The translations under genes were made by a program, and so were the position numbers. This document shows positions 35,735-43,682 of a stretch of DNA of 64,000 nt, in pieces. Every line of letters starts with the position of its first letter. Positions within the stretch are counted from its first letter, which is position 1. The notes beneath the pieces were generated by a model that saw nothing but the letters and a program-made list of their open reading frames with translations, did no database searches and was not told the DNA's origin. The stretch is from Rhizobiaceae bacterium MnEN-MB40S (GTDB taxonomy: Bacteria > Pseudomonadota > Alphaproteobacteria > Rhizobiales > Rhizobiaceae), in contig BRLC01000013.1 in the NCBI GenBank assembly GCA_024343425.1, positions 62,001-126,000 of the forward strand, written 5' to 3'.

Positions 35735-36693
35735 AGCGCGCAGCGGAAGCCGGTGTTTGCGGTGCTGGAGTCGGGAGAATTGAAGGTGCGCGCCGACAGC
35801 CGGTAACGGTTGCAGTAGGAGGCGTGGCAGAGATAGGAGCCGCCGCGGATAACCTTCGCCTCGTCATTCGATGGACCGACCGGATTGACCCGGGTGGCCG
35901 TGGTGTCTTCGACATGCCAGACGGGGCTCCACCCGTCATGGCACCACTCCCAGACATTGCCGGAGGCATTGTAAAGCCCGTAGCCGTTCGGTTCGAACGA
36001 ACGAACCGGCGCAGTTATCAAAAAGCCGTCGGCGGCGGTGTTGTCGGTCGGGAAGGCGCCCTGCCACACATTGCACATGTGCCGGCCGTCGGGCTGCAGT
36101 TCGTCGCCCCACGGGTAACGCGACTGGACGCGCCCGCCGCGCGCGGCCTTTTCCCACTCGGCTTCGGTGGGAAGCCTTTTTCCGCTGGCGGACGCAAAGG
36201 CCTGCGCGTCGTTCCAGGAGACATGCACCACAGGATGGTCTGGCCTGTCGCGCCAGTCCGAGCCCGGTCCGTCCGGACATTTCCAGCAGGCTCCCTTCAC
36301 CGCCAGCCACCAGGGGGTTCCAGGCAGCCTTCCATCCATGATGTGATCAAAGGCGGCCGGATGGACGGCGGCTGCGAACACGAACGACCAGCCGTAGCGT
36401 TCAGCATCCGTGACGTAGCCGGTCCGCTGCACGAAGCGGGCGAATTCTGTCGTCGTCACGGCGCAGGAATCGATCAGGAAGGACGCTGTTTCAACAGAAC
36501 GGATCGGGCCTTCACCATCGGCCGGAAAACCGTCCGCGTCCTCGCCGCCCATGTCGAACGAACCGCCGGGAATTTGCCGCATGTCGTCTTGCGACGGCTC
36601 TGTATCAGGCGCAAAGTCGTGCGCGCTTCGCGATGACTCGCTGCTGCCGCGCGACGGCGTGCAACAGCCTTTCATGTCGTCCCGTTCACTCAT
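35731..36693 (-). CDS. Formylglycine-generating enzyme (SUMF1 family)
   Basis: 320 residues. The C-terminal RGGSYLCHASYCNRYR holds the copper-binding active-site cysteine pair Cys289 and Cys294, matching the SYMCHRSYC region of human FGE. Other family blocks are IPGGSFDMG near residue 40, HPVVHVSWNDAQAFA near 150 and LPTEAEWEKAARGG. It oxidises the Cys of CxPxR sulfatase motifs to formylglycine. Its start lies ten bases after the stop of the adjacent sulfatase, with which it forms an operon, so it is probably dedicated to the two sulfatases here. Confidence 0.94.
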   Translation of the reverse strand: MSERDDMKGCCTPSRGSSESSRSAHDFAPDTEPSQDDMRQIPGGSFDMGGEDADGFPADGEGPIRSVETASFLIDSCAVTTTEFARFVQRTGYVTDAERYGWSFVFAAAVHPAAFDHIMDGRLPGTPWWLAVKGACWKCPDGPGSDWRDRPDHPVVHVSWNDAQAFASASGKRLPTEAEWEKAARGGRVQSRYPWGDELQPDGRHMCNVWQGAFPTDNTAADGFLITAPVRSFEPNGYGLYNASGNVWEWCHDGWSPVWHVEDTTATRVNPVGPSNDEAKVIRGGSYLCHASYCNRYRLSARTFNSPDSSTANTGFRCAL

Positions 36694-36702
36694 CGCCGGA
36701 CG

Positions 36703-38160
36703 CTACCACTCCGACAGGCGCGGTGGCAACGGATCGACCGTGAAGGCCATGCGGTGCGTGAGTTTGGTGAGCATGTCCGCCTTGAGGGACAGCGAGGCCG
36801 GATCGCGCCACAGATTGTTGACCTCCAACGGGTCGGCGACGAGGTCGTACAGTTCGCCGTTGTCATGGGAATGATCGACGACGATCTTGTGGGTCTCGGT
36901 CCTCAGCATCGTCAATTGCGCCGTCGGGTCAGCGTGATACGGCATGGCGTTGTAGTACTCGCAATAGACGGAATCATTGCCCTTCCGCGCCGTTTCGTCC
37001 CCGCTCAACCAGCCGAGAAGCGAATGCGCCTGCATGCCGGCATAGGGCGCGGCGCCGGCGGCTTCCATCAGCGTCGGCGCAAGATGGACGAGTTCGACCA
37101 GCTCGCGATGCCGGCCGGGCAGAACCTTGCCGGGATAGCGGATCATGAAAGGCACGCGAACGCCGGCGTCGTAGAAATAGGGTCCCTTGAGATAGATGTT
37201 GTGGTCGCCCATCATCTCGCCGTGGTCGGACATGAAGACAACGATCGTGTTGTCTTTCTGGCCGGTGTCGTTGAGCGCTTTGAGAATGCGGCCCATCTGC
37301 TGGTCGACATGTTCGCACATCGCCCAATAGGCCGCCTTGACCATGCGATGATCGATGTCGCGCATTTCGTCGCGCCCGTAACCGCCGATGAAGCTCTTGA
37401 CCTGACCATAGGCGCCATCTGAATCAACGCGCTGATAGTGGGTCTTGGTCTCGAGGTCGTCTTCCATCGCGGCGGGCAGGGGGACTTCGTCGAGCCGGTC
37501 GAGCCATCGGTCCATGAAAGAGGGCGGCGGGTCAAAGGGGTGATGCGGCGCGTAGATGTTTGCGACGTAGAACCACGGCGCATCGCCGGATGCGTTTCGT
37601 TCGATGAATTCGCAGGCGCGGGTTCCACACCAGGCCGCCTCCGTTGCGTCCTCCGGCATGCCGTTGCGCACCCAGGGGGAGCGTTCGTGCGGCGTGGTTT
37701 CGTAATGCAGGCCGCGCGCTTTCAGGAACCGCGTATAGTCGGAATTCATGCCCCACATGTCCATGGGCGACTGCGCCCAGTTGAACTCGGAAAAACCGTC
37801 GTCGATCCGCGGCTCGGTGGTCTTTGCGATCGCCGGGTCGCCGGGACCGAAATGGAATTTGCCTACGAGACCGGCCAGATAGCCTTCGTCAGCCAGCAGC
37901 TTTGAGACCGGTTTCTCGTCCGACGGCATGATCTGGCCGTTCTGGCGCAGGCCGGTCGTGCGCGGGTAGCGCCCGGTCATGAAACTGCCGCGGCTGGGCG
38001 AGCAGATCGGGCTCTGCACAAAGGCGTTTTCGAACAAGGCGCTCTCTTCGGCCAGGCCGTCGATGTTGGGCGTGGACACCTGGTCGTTGCCATAGCAACC
38101 CAGCGTGTCGGTGCGCTGCTGGTCGGTGCAGACAATCAGGATATTCGGACGGTTACTCAA
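36703..38160 (-). CDS. Sulfatase (type I, Cys-type)
   Basis: 485 residues. CTDQQRTD at 11-18 gives the calcium-binding aspartate. The maturation motif CSPSR (Cys53) is the target of the adjacent FGE. FMSDHGEMMGDHNIYLKG near residue 315 contains the second metal site. There is no signal peptide, so the enzyme is cytoplasmic and hydrolyses a sulfate ester after import. The substrate is unknown; overall layout resembles choline-sulfatase and alkyl/carbohydrate sulfatases of the arylsulfatase A clan. It is divergent from the IclR gene. Confidence 0.92.
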   Translation of the reverse strand: MSNRPNILIVCTDQQRTDTLGCYGNDQVSTPNIDGLAEESALFENAFVQSPICSPSRGSFMTGRYPRTTGLRQNGQIMPSDEKPVSKLLADEGYLAGLVGKFHFGPGDPAIAKTTEPRIDDGFSEFNWAQSPMDMWGMNSDYTRFLKARGLHYETTPHERSPWVRNGMPEDATEAAWCGTRACEFIERNASGDAPWFYVANIYAPHHPFDPPPSFMDRWLDRLDEVPLPAAMEDDLETKTHYQRVDSDGAYGQVKSFIGGYGRDEMRDIDHRMVKAAYWAMCEHVDQQMGRILKALNDTGQKDNTIVVFMSDHGEMMGDHNIYLKGPYFYDAGVRVPFMIRYPGKVLPGRHRELVELVHLAPTLMEAAGAAPYAGMQAHSLLGWLSGDETARKGNDSVYCEYYNAMPYHADPTAQLTMLRTETHKIVVDHSHDNGELYDLVADPLEVNNLWRDPASLSLKADMLTKLTHRMAFTVDPLPPRLSEW

Positions 38161-38244
38161 GCCTGGTCTCCTTTAAAGGCCGGGACTCGATCGTTGAAAA
38201 GAGCCCATTGACAAAAAAACGCCGATCCGCAAGACTGTCAATAG

Positions 38245-38277
38245 TGAAAGTAAATAGTTTCATTTTTGAAAGTAAAT
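38245..38277. promoter_or_regulatory. Direct repeat and inverted repeat in the sulfatase/IclR promoter
   Basis: TGAAAGTAAAT occurs at 38245-38255 and again at 38267-38277, 22 bases apart (two helical turns). Between them TTTCA-TTTT-TGAAA (38258-38271) forms an inverted repeat. The second direct copy runs into the IclR start codon at 38276. The cluster lies between the divergent sulfatase and IclR genes and is the probable IclR binding region. Confidence 0.55.
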
Positions 38278-39052
38278 GATGGCTAACCCACTGGCTGCCG
38301 GTCGCCGCTCCCTGCGGCTGATCGAACAACTTGCGGAGTATCCTTACGAGCGGTCGTTCTCCGATCTCGCAAAGGCGATGGATCTGTCCGGGGCGTCTCT
38401 GACGCGTCTTCTGAAGATGCTGATGGAAGAGAACTGGATTCGTCAGCGCCAGTCGAACGGCCACTACACTGTCGGGTACCGGACCTTGCAACTGGGCGAC
38501 GCCTTGCGCTCTTTCGGACTGCAAAGCGCGCAGGTGCTGCAAAGCGCGCAGGTGCAGGGAACCGTCGCCAATCTTGCCAATCAGACGGGGCATTCGGCCT
38601 GTATCGCCTCCTATCATGGAGACTGCTTTGTGCTGCTCGCCAAGACCGAACTGCACAATTGCTACCATTTCATCGATGTCTTCGCGCCGAATACGGACTG
38701 GATCCAGAACGGCATGGGCCAGTTCCTGCTTGCCTATCAACCGAAAGCGGACGTCGAGCGGATCTATCGCGATATCTTCGGTTTGGAAGTTCCGCAGGAG
38801 CACCTGGACGGGTTCGAGGCAATCAGAAAGACGGGCCTGCTGGTTCGCACCGAGGGCGCGATTACCCGTTTCGTCATGGGTCTTGATCGGCAGGGATCGG
38901 GAATAGTTCGCAACGTCGTCTCGGTCGCGGCGCTGAATGCGCATCCGATCAACAAGACCGAAATCCTGTCCAAACTCGAATTCGCGGCCAAGAAGGCTTC
39001 GAGCGGGCTGGCGGGTCGGCCTTTTACACCAGTTGAACAACCAGAAATCTAA
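38276..39052 (+). CDS. IclR-family transcriptional regulator
   Basis: 258 residues, with a second ATG one codon in. The winged helix covers about residues 8-65 (RRSLRLIEQLAEYPYERSF, then SGASLTRLLKMLMEENWI). The effector domain follows, with NGMGQFLLAY in place of the usual AxGKAxLA. An exact 18-base tandem duplication inside the gene gives LQSAQVLQSAQV near residue 83. Divergent from the sulfatase and 23 bases before the ABC transporter genes, it is the likely regulator of both sides. Confidence 0.9.
   Translation: MMANPLAAGRRSLRLIEQLAEYPYERSFSDLAKAMDLSGASLTRLLKMLMEENWIRQRQSNGHYTVGYRTLQLGDALRSFGLQSAQVLQSAQVQGTVANLANQTGHSACIASYHGDCFVLLAKTELHNCYHFIDVFAPNTDWIQNGMGQFLLAYQPKADVERIYRDIFGLEVPQEHLDGFEAIRKTGLLVRTEGAITRFVMGLDRQGSGIVRNVVSVAALNAHPINKTEILSKLEFAAKKASSGLAGRPFTPVEQPEI
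38519..38554 (+). repeat. Exact 18-bp tandem duplication inside the iclR-type gene
   Basis: CTGCAAAGCGCGCAGGTG occurs twice back to back (38519-38536, 38537-38554). It adds six residues (LQSAQV) in the linker helix between the DNA-binding and effector domains. The frame is kept. The exact identity suggests a recent slippage or duplication event. Confidence 0.9.
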
Positions 39053-39075
39053 AACAACCAGAAGGAACACATGGC

Positions 39076-40056
39076 ATGTTGAAAAGCAAAGTACTCGGCG
39101 CCGCGGTGGCGCTCGCCGCAACGGTCGCGCTCAATGTCTCGGCGCAGGCGCAAGAGGTCGTGCGCTATGCAACGGACGGCTACGGAATGGGCTCGCTCGC
39201 CATTGTCGCAGCCGAAAAGGGCTTCCTGGAAGAAGAAGGCATCAAGCCTGTCGTCCAGACCTATTCCTACGGCGTCGACACAGTTGACGCGGTGCTGGCG
39301 GGCAACGCCGATTTCGGTGTGATCATCGACTTTCCGCTGCTGACCCGTTTCGCAGCCGGCAAGCTGATGTCTCCGGCGATCATCGCCGAGCCGCTTCCGG
39401 GCTGGCACAAGCTCTACACCAAGGCTGATCTCGAGATTCCCGGCGACCTGAAGGGCAAGGACATAGGCGTCGCCACCGGCACGGCGCAGGAGTTCGTCAC
39501 CCGCACCTACCTGTCCGACAATGGCCTCAACCCCGAAGAAGACGTCAACATGGTCGGCTTCACCAGCCTGTTTGAGATCGTCGGCGCCATGAAGGCGGGA
39601 CGACTGGACGCCGCCTGGATATGGGGCGAAGGCGTTGCGACCATGGACGCCGATGACAAATGGAAATTCATCGCCGACGACAGCATTGTCAACCAGAGCA
39701 CCAGCGCGCCGCTTGTTGTCTTGAAAGACTACTACGAAAACCACAAGGACACGGTCGCCAAGACCCTGCGAGCCTTCCAGAAGGCCTCCGAATACATGGA
39801 GTCCGACCTCGACGAAGCGGTCGCGCTGATTGCAAAAAGCGTGGGCGGCGACGCGGCGCAGATCAAGAACGTCGTCCAGCAGCAGCGCTACGGCCTGAGC
39901 TTCGGCGGCGCGCCGATGTCCAGCCTGAAGGCGAAGTACGACTTCCTGGTCGCCGCCGGAAAGATCGAGCCCTACGACTTCACCGCGCAGTTTGATGCAG
40001 GCGCCCTGTCGGAAGCAGTTCCGGGCGTCGAAGTCGATCCGATGCTTCAGAAGTAA
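39076..40056 (+). CDS. ABC transporter substrate-binding protein (SsuA/NMT1 type)
   Basis: 326 residues with a signal peptide of about 25 residues ending AQA-QE. The mature protein has the SsuA/TauA/THI5-like fold: GYGMGSLAIVAAEKGFLEEEGI near residue 40 and NADFGVIIDFPLLTRFAAGK near residue 75. The family binds sulfonates, sulfate esters, nitrate or pyrimidine precursors. With two sulfatases in the same locus a sulfate ester ligand is likeliest. It lies 23 bases after the IclR gene and 36 before the ATPase. Confidence 0.9.
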   Translation: MLKSKVLGAAVALAATVALNVSAQAQEVVRYATDGYGMGSLAIVAAEKGFLEEEGIKPVVQTYSYGVDTVDAVLAGNADFGVIIDFPLLTRFAAGKLMSPAIIAEPLPGWHKLYTKADLEIPGDLKGKDIGVATGTAQEFVTRTYLSDNGLNPEEDVNMVGFTSLFEIVGAMKAGRLDAAWIWGEGVATMDADDKWKFIADDSIVNQSTSAPLVVLKDYYENHKDTVAKTLRAFQKASEYMESDLDEAVALIAKSVGGDAAQIKNVVQQQRYGLSFGGAPMSSLKAKYDFLVAAGKIEPYDFTAQFDAGALSEAVPGVEVDPMLQK

Positions 40057-40092
40057 GTCAAGCCTGCAGAACAGTCCCGTCGGAGACAAAGA

Positions 40093-40863
40093 ATGACGAT
40101 TGAAATGACCAAAGTTTCCTTCGCCTATCATGGCGGGACAAGCGGCCTTCCGGTCCTTGCGGATGTGGATCTCACCGTGCCCGACGGCGAGTTCCTCATC
40201 CTGCTCGGGCCGAGCGGCTGCGGGAAGTCGACCTTGCTGAAGCTGATCGCCGGCTTCGACAAGCCGACGACCGGCGAGGTAAAGGTCGCCGGCAAGGCCG
40301 TGACCGGTCCGGGCAAGGACCGGGGCATGGTTTTCCAGGATCTCGACAGCGCCCTGTTCCAGTGGCTCACGGTTCGGGGCAATGTCGAATTCGGTCTGCG
40401 CATGAACAAGGTTTCCGACGCCGACCGCAAACGGCAGGCCGACGAAGCATTGCGCATGGTCAACCTCTCTGGCCATGTCGACAAGCTGCCCGACGAGTTG
40501 TCGGGCGGCATGAAACAGCGGGTGCAGATCGCCCGGATGCTCGCCATGCGTCCCGAAATCATGCTGATGGACGAGCCGTTCGCAGCGCTCGACGCCCAGA
40601 CGCGCCAGATGCTGCAGACCCAGCTCGTCACCATCTGGTCGGAGGTCAAGCGCACGGCGATCTACGTGACGCACGACATTCGCGAGGCGCTCAACCTGGG
40701 ACAGCGCGTGCTGCTCATGTCGGCCGGGCCGCGGGCCGGCATCAAGCACGAATACGAGGTTCCGCTGGCCTATCCCCGTGATCAGACCGATCCGACCTAT
40801 ATCGACCTGCTGGACAAGCTTTCGAAGGACATCGAGGAAGAGGTGACCAAGGTATGGTCGTAG
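40093..40863 (+). CDS. ABC transporter ATP-binding protein (SsuB/TauB type)
   Basis: 256 residues. Walker A GPSGCGKST is at 39-47, the signature is LSGGMKQRVQIARML near residue 139, and Walker B is IMLMDEPF. The DLDSALFQWLTVRGNVEFGL Q-loop region is typical of the nitrate/sulfonate/taurine subfamily. It energises import with the adjoining permease, whose gene overlaps it by ten bases. Confidence 0.93.
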   Translation: MTIEMTKVSFAYHGGTSGLPVLADVDLTVPDGEFLILLGPSGCGKSTLLKLIAGFDKPTTGEVKVAGKAVTGPGKDRGMVFQDLDSALFQWLTVRGNVEFGLRMNKVSDADRKRQADEALRMVNLSGHVDKLPDELSGGMKQRVQIARMLAMRPEIMLMDEPFAALDAQTRQMLQTQLVTIWSEVKRTAIYVTHDIREALNLGQRVLLMSAGPRAGIKHEYEVPLAYPRDQTDPTYIDLLDKLSKDIEEEVTKVWS

Positions 40864-41669
40864 AAACACCAGAGACAACGCCTGCGAAAACGGCGGCGCT
40901 CGGACGCTGGATCGCCGGCTTCTGGATCTCTTTCCTGTCGATCGTTTTCGGACTGATCGTTTGGGAAATCGTGGCGCGCTATTTCATCGATCCGTTTTTC
41001 CTGCCGCCGGTCAGCGCCATCGTCGCAGGCGCGATTGAGTTGATCGAGCGTGGGCTTCTGTTCCAGCATATCGCGATCAGCCTGTTCCGGATTCTCACAG
41101 GTTTCATTCTGGGCAGCCTGGTTGCGATACCGCTCGGCCTGATCATCGGCAGCTACATGCCGGTGCGGCAGATCTTCGATCCGTATATCCATTTTCTGCG
41201 CTTCATTCCGGCGCTGGCGCTGACCACGCTGTTCCTTGTCTGGTTCGGGGTGGGCGAGGTCTCGAAGATCCTGCTGGTGATGTATTCGACCGGCTTCATC
41301 GTCGTCATCAATACGGCGACCGGCGTGGTGACCACGCACAAGAACAAGAAGCTTGCCGCCGAAACGCTGGGCGCATCGACATGGCAGATCTTCTGGTTCG
41401 TCACCGTGCCTGCGGCCGTTCCCTCGATGTATGTCGGCATGCGGCTGGCGCTCGCCGGTTCCTTCCTCGTCATCGTCGCGGTGGAAATGCTGGCGGCGGA
41501 ATCCGGCCTCGGCTACCTGATCTGGACGTCGAAACTCTATTTTCGGATTGACTGGATGTTCGTCGGGATTTTCCTGCTGGGTTTCTTCGGACTGCTGACC
41601 GACTACGCCTGGAAGATGCTCGGAAGGCACTGGCTGCGCCGCTATGTCCGAGAGACGGCCAACTACTGA
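40854..41669 (+). CDS. ABC transporter permease (SsuC/TauC type)
   Basis: 271 residues with six hydrophobic segments. The cytoplasmic coupling loop AAETLGASTWQIFWFVTVPAAVPSMYVGMRLAL near residue 160 is the EAA motif of this family. The gene starts ten bases inside the ATPase gene and ends one base before the ATG of the second sulfatase, so uptake and hydrolysis are cotranscribed. Confidence 0.92.
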   Translation: MVVETPETTPAKTAALGRWIAGFWISFLSIVFGLIVWEIVARYFIDPFFLPPVSAIVAGAIELIERGLLFQHIAISLFRILTGFILGSLVAIPLGLIIGSYMPVRQIFDPYIHFLRFIPALALTTLFLVWFGVGEVSKILLVMYSTGFIVVINTATGVVTTHKNKKLAAETLGASTWQIFWFVTVPAAVPSMYVGMRLALAGSFLVIVAVEMLAAESGLGYLIWTSKLYFRIDWMFVGIFLLGFFGLLTDYAWKMLGRHWLRRYVRETANY

Positions 41670-41670
41670 C

Positions 41671-43023
41671 ATGGCGCCGAACATCATCGTGTTCCTGACC
41701 GACGATCACGGCCAGTGGGCGCTCGGCTCATCGGGAAATCCGGTGGTCGAGACGCCCAATCTCGACTACCTCGCCCGCATGGGCGCGGTGATGGAAAACG
41801 CCTTCACGCCGACGCCGGTCTGTTCTCCGGCGCGCGCCTGTTTTCTGACAGGCCTTACCGCCTCGCAGCACGGCGTGCATGACTATCTCGACAACGAGCC
41901 GGTGCGTTTTGAGCGGGACTGGCTGGAGAGCCAGGAAACAGCACCCGAACTGCTGCAATCGGCCGGATACGAGACGGGGCTGGTCGGCAAGTGGCATCTC
42001 GGAAACGACACGACACCGGCGAGGGGGTTCGACCATTGGGGCGCGCTTGCGGGCGACTATCCCATCGACGCTGCCGGGCCGGCGCGCTACTGCAAGGACG
42101 GCGAGATCGTGACCATCGCCGGCTCCAAGGCCGACGTGATCACAGACGCCGCGATCAACTTTCTTGAGAAGCGCGATGTAGAAAAGCCATTCTTCCTCCT
42201 AGTGGGGCATGTCTCGACGCATAGCCCGTGGGAGGGTCATCCCGAGCGTCTGGTTGATCGCTACCGAGGCCATGATTTTGCCGAGCTGCCGCAAGGTGAA
42301 TCTTATCCGTTCGGCGTGCAGAATCTGGAATCCAGAGATCTGATCGATCGTGCGAACCAAAGCGAGGCGCTGGCTCAGTACTACGCATCGGTGACGGCGA
42401 TCGACGAAGGCGTCGGCCGGGTGATGGACGCGCTCGACGCGGCAGGCGTGAGCGAGAACACCCTGATCGTCTATACGTCCGATCACGGTCTGAATTGCAG
42501 CCACCACGGCATATGGGGCAAGGGCAACGGCACCCTGCCGCTCAACATGGTGGAGGAGACGATCCGCATTCCCCTGATAGTTTCGGGGCCGGGCGTGGAA
42601 AAGGGGCAAAGAAGATCCGAATTCGTGGATCACCTGGACCTGTTTCAAACAGTGCTCGACGCTGCAGGCGTCAATCCGCCGACGGACACAGACTATGCCG
42701 GTCGTTCCTATCTTGGTTTGCTTGGGGGCGGAGACCTGGCCGATTGGCGCGACCTGCAGTTCTGCGAATACGGAACGACGCGCATGGCAAGAGGCGATCG
42801 CTACAAATGCGTGGAATGGCTGGATACGGGAACGGTGCGCCTTTTCGATCTTGAGGCCGATCCGCGCGAAGAGACCGATATAGCCGGCTATAACCCGGAG
42901 CTATGCCGCTCTTTCAACAACCTCATCGCGGCCTACTACGACCGCTTCAGCACGCCGGTGCACTCCGGCGACCGTCCTGGCGGACCTGAACCGACCAACG
43001 TCACATCGCCCTGGGTGGTGTAG
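41671..43023 (+). CDS. Sulfatase (type I, Cys-type), second copy
   Basis: 450 residues starting MAPNIIVFLTDDHGQW, which supplies the metal aspartates D11 and D12. The maturation motif CSPAR has Cys51 as the formylglycine precursor. VYTSDHGLNCSHHGIWGKGNG near residue 270 is the second metal site. No signal peptide is present. It differs clearly from the 485-residue sulfatase at 36703-38160, so the two probably handle different esters or successive sulfates. The start one base after the permease stop replaces a frame extension to 41644. Confidence 0.92.
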   Translation: MAPNIIVFLTDDHGQWALGSSGNPVVETPNLDYLARMGAVMENAFTPTPVCSPARACFLTGLTASQHGVHDYLDNEPVRFERDWLESQETAPELLQSAGYETGLVGKWHLGNDTTPARGFDHWGALAGDYPIDAAGPARYCKDGEIVTIAGSKADVITDAAINFLEKRDVEKPFFLLVGHVSTHSPWEGHPERLVDRYRGHDFAELPQGESYPFGVQNLESRDLIDRANQSEALAQYYASVTAIDEGVGRVMDALDAAGVSENTLIVYTSDHGLNCSHHGIWGKGNGTLPLNMVEETIRIPLIVSGPGVEKGQRRSEFVDHLDLFQTVLDAAGVNPPTDTDYAGRSYLGLLGGGDLADWRDLQFCEYGTTRMARGDRYKCVEWLDTGTVRLFDLEADPREETDIAGYNPELCRSFNNLIAAYYDRFSTPVHSGDRPGGPEPTNVTSPWVV

Positions 43024-43029
43024 GTCAGC

Positions 43030-43599
43030 TCACCGTGCTGGCAGTGTCGCCCGGAATGCGATGGCTGCATGCAGGCCGACAATCAGAATAGCGCCGGCGA
43101 GATACTGGGCAAGGCTCGCCGGCTGGACAGCAAAGATCCAGGCCGAAAGCGGCAGGAAAAGGACGATTGCCGTGACGAGGCCAGAATTGTATTTCCGGGT
43201 GCGGACCGCAGCCACTATGTGGACCAGCGCATTGATCGCCATCAGATAGGCTGCGACGACGCCCCAGCCGGGATTGGCCGACGCCGCGAAGAAGACGGCG
43301 AGCAGCGCAAACCATACGAAGATCACGTTGATGATCCAGACCGAGGCGTGTGAGAGCCCTCGCGCCTTTGGCCCGAGCATCAGGTTGATGCTAATCCTGA
43401 AACGGTCAGCGTCGTGTTCTTCATACTGGTGCAGCATGTAGATCGGCAGGGAGAGGTAGACGGGCAGGGCGACGCCGTCGACAAAGGGAGCAAACAGGAT
43501 AAGCAGAAAGGCCATCGGCAGCGCGCCATAGACCCAATGCGTCGTCAGCCGACCGATCCGGTTTTCGCTGTTTTCTGATTCTCTGATCGTGTCCGTCAC
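43030..43599 (-). CDS. HXXEE-domain membrane protein
   Basis: 189 residues with about five hydrophobic segments. The sequence HQYEEH (57-62), at the end of the second segment, is the HxxEE motif that names this uncharacterised family. The conserved histidine and glutamates in or near the membrane suggest metal binding, but no activity is known. It follows guaD on the same strand after 83 bases and is perhaps the third gene of the puuD-guaD unit. It ends seven bases from the convergent sulfatase gene. Confidence 0.75.
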   Translation of the reverse strand: MTDTIRESENSENRIGRLTTHWVYGALPMAFLLILFAPFVDGVALPVYLSLPIYMLHQYEEHDADRFRISINLMLGPKARGLSHASVWIINVIFVWFALLAVFFAASANPGWGVVAAYLMAINALVHIVAAVRTRKYNSGLVTAIVLFLPLSAWIFAVQPASLAQYLAGAILIVGLHAAIAFRATLPAR

Positions 43600-43682
43600 T
43601 TTGAGCCCGTCGCTTCGAAATACTTAGCGAGTGATGTATCTGATTTGCCGGGTCGAAGAAACAGGCCTGCCGGCGAACTCGG

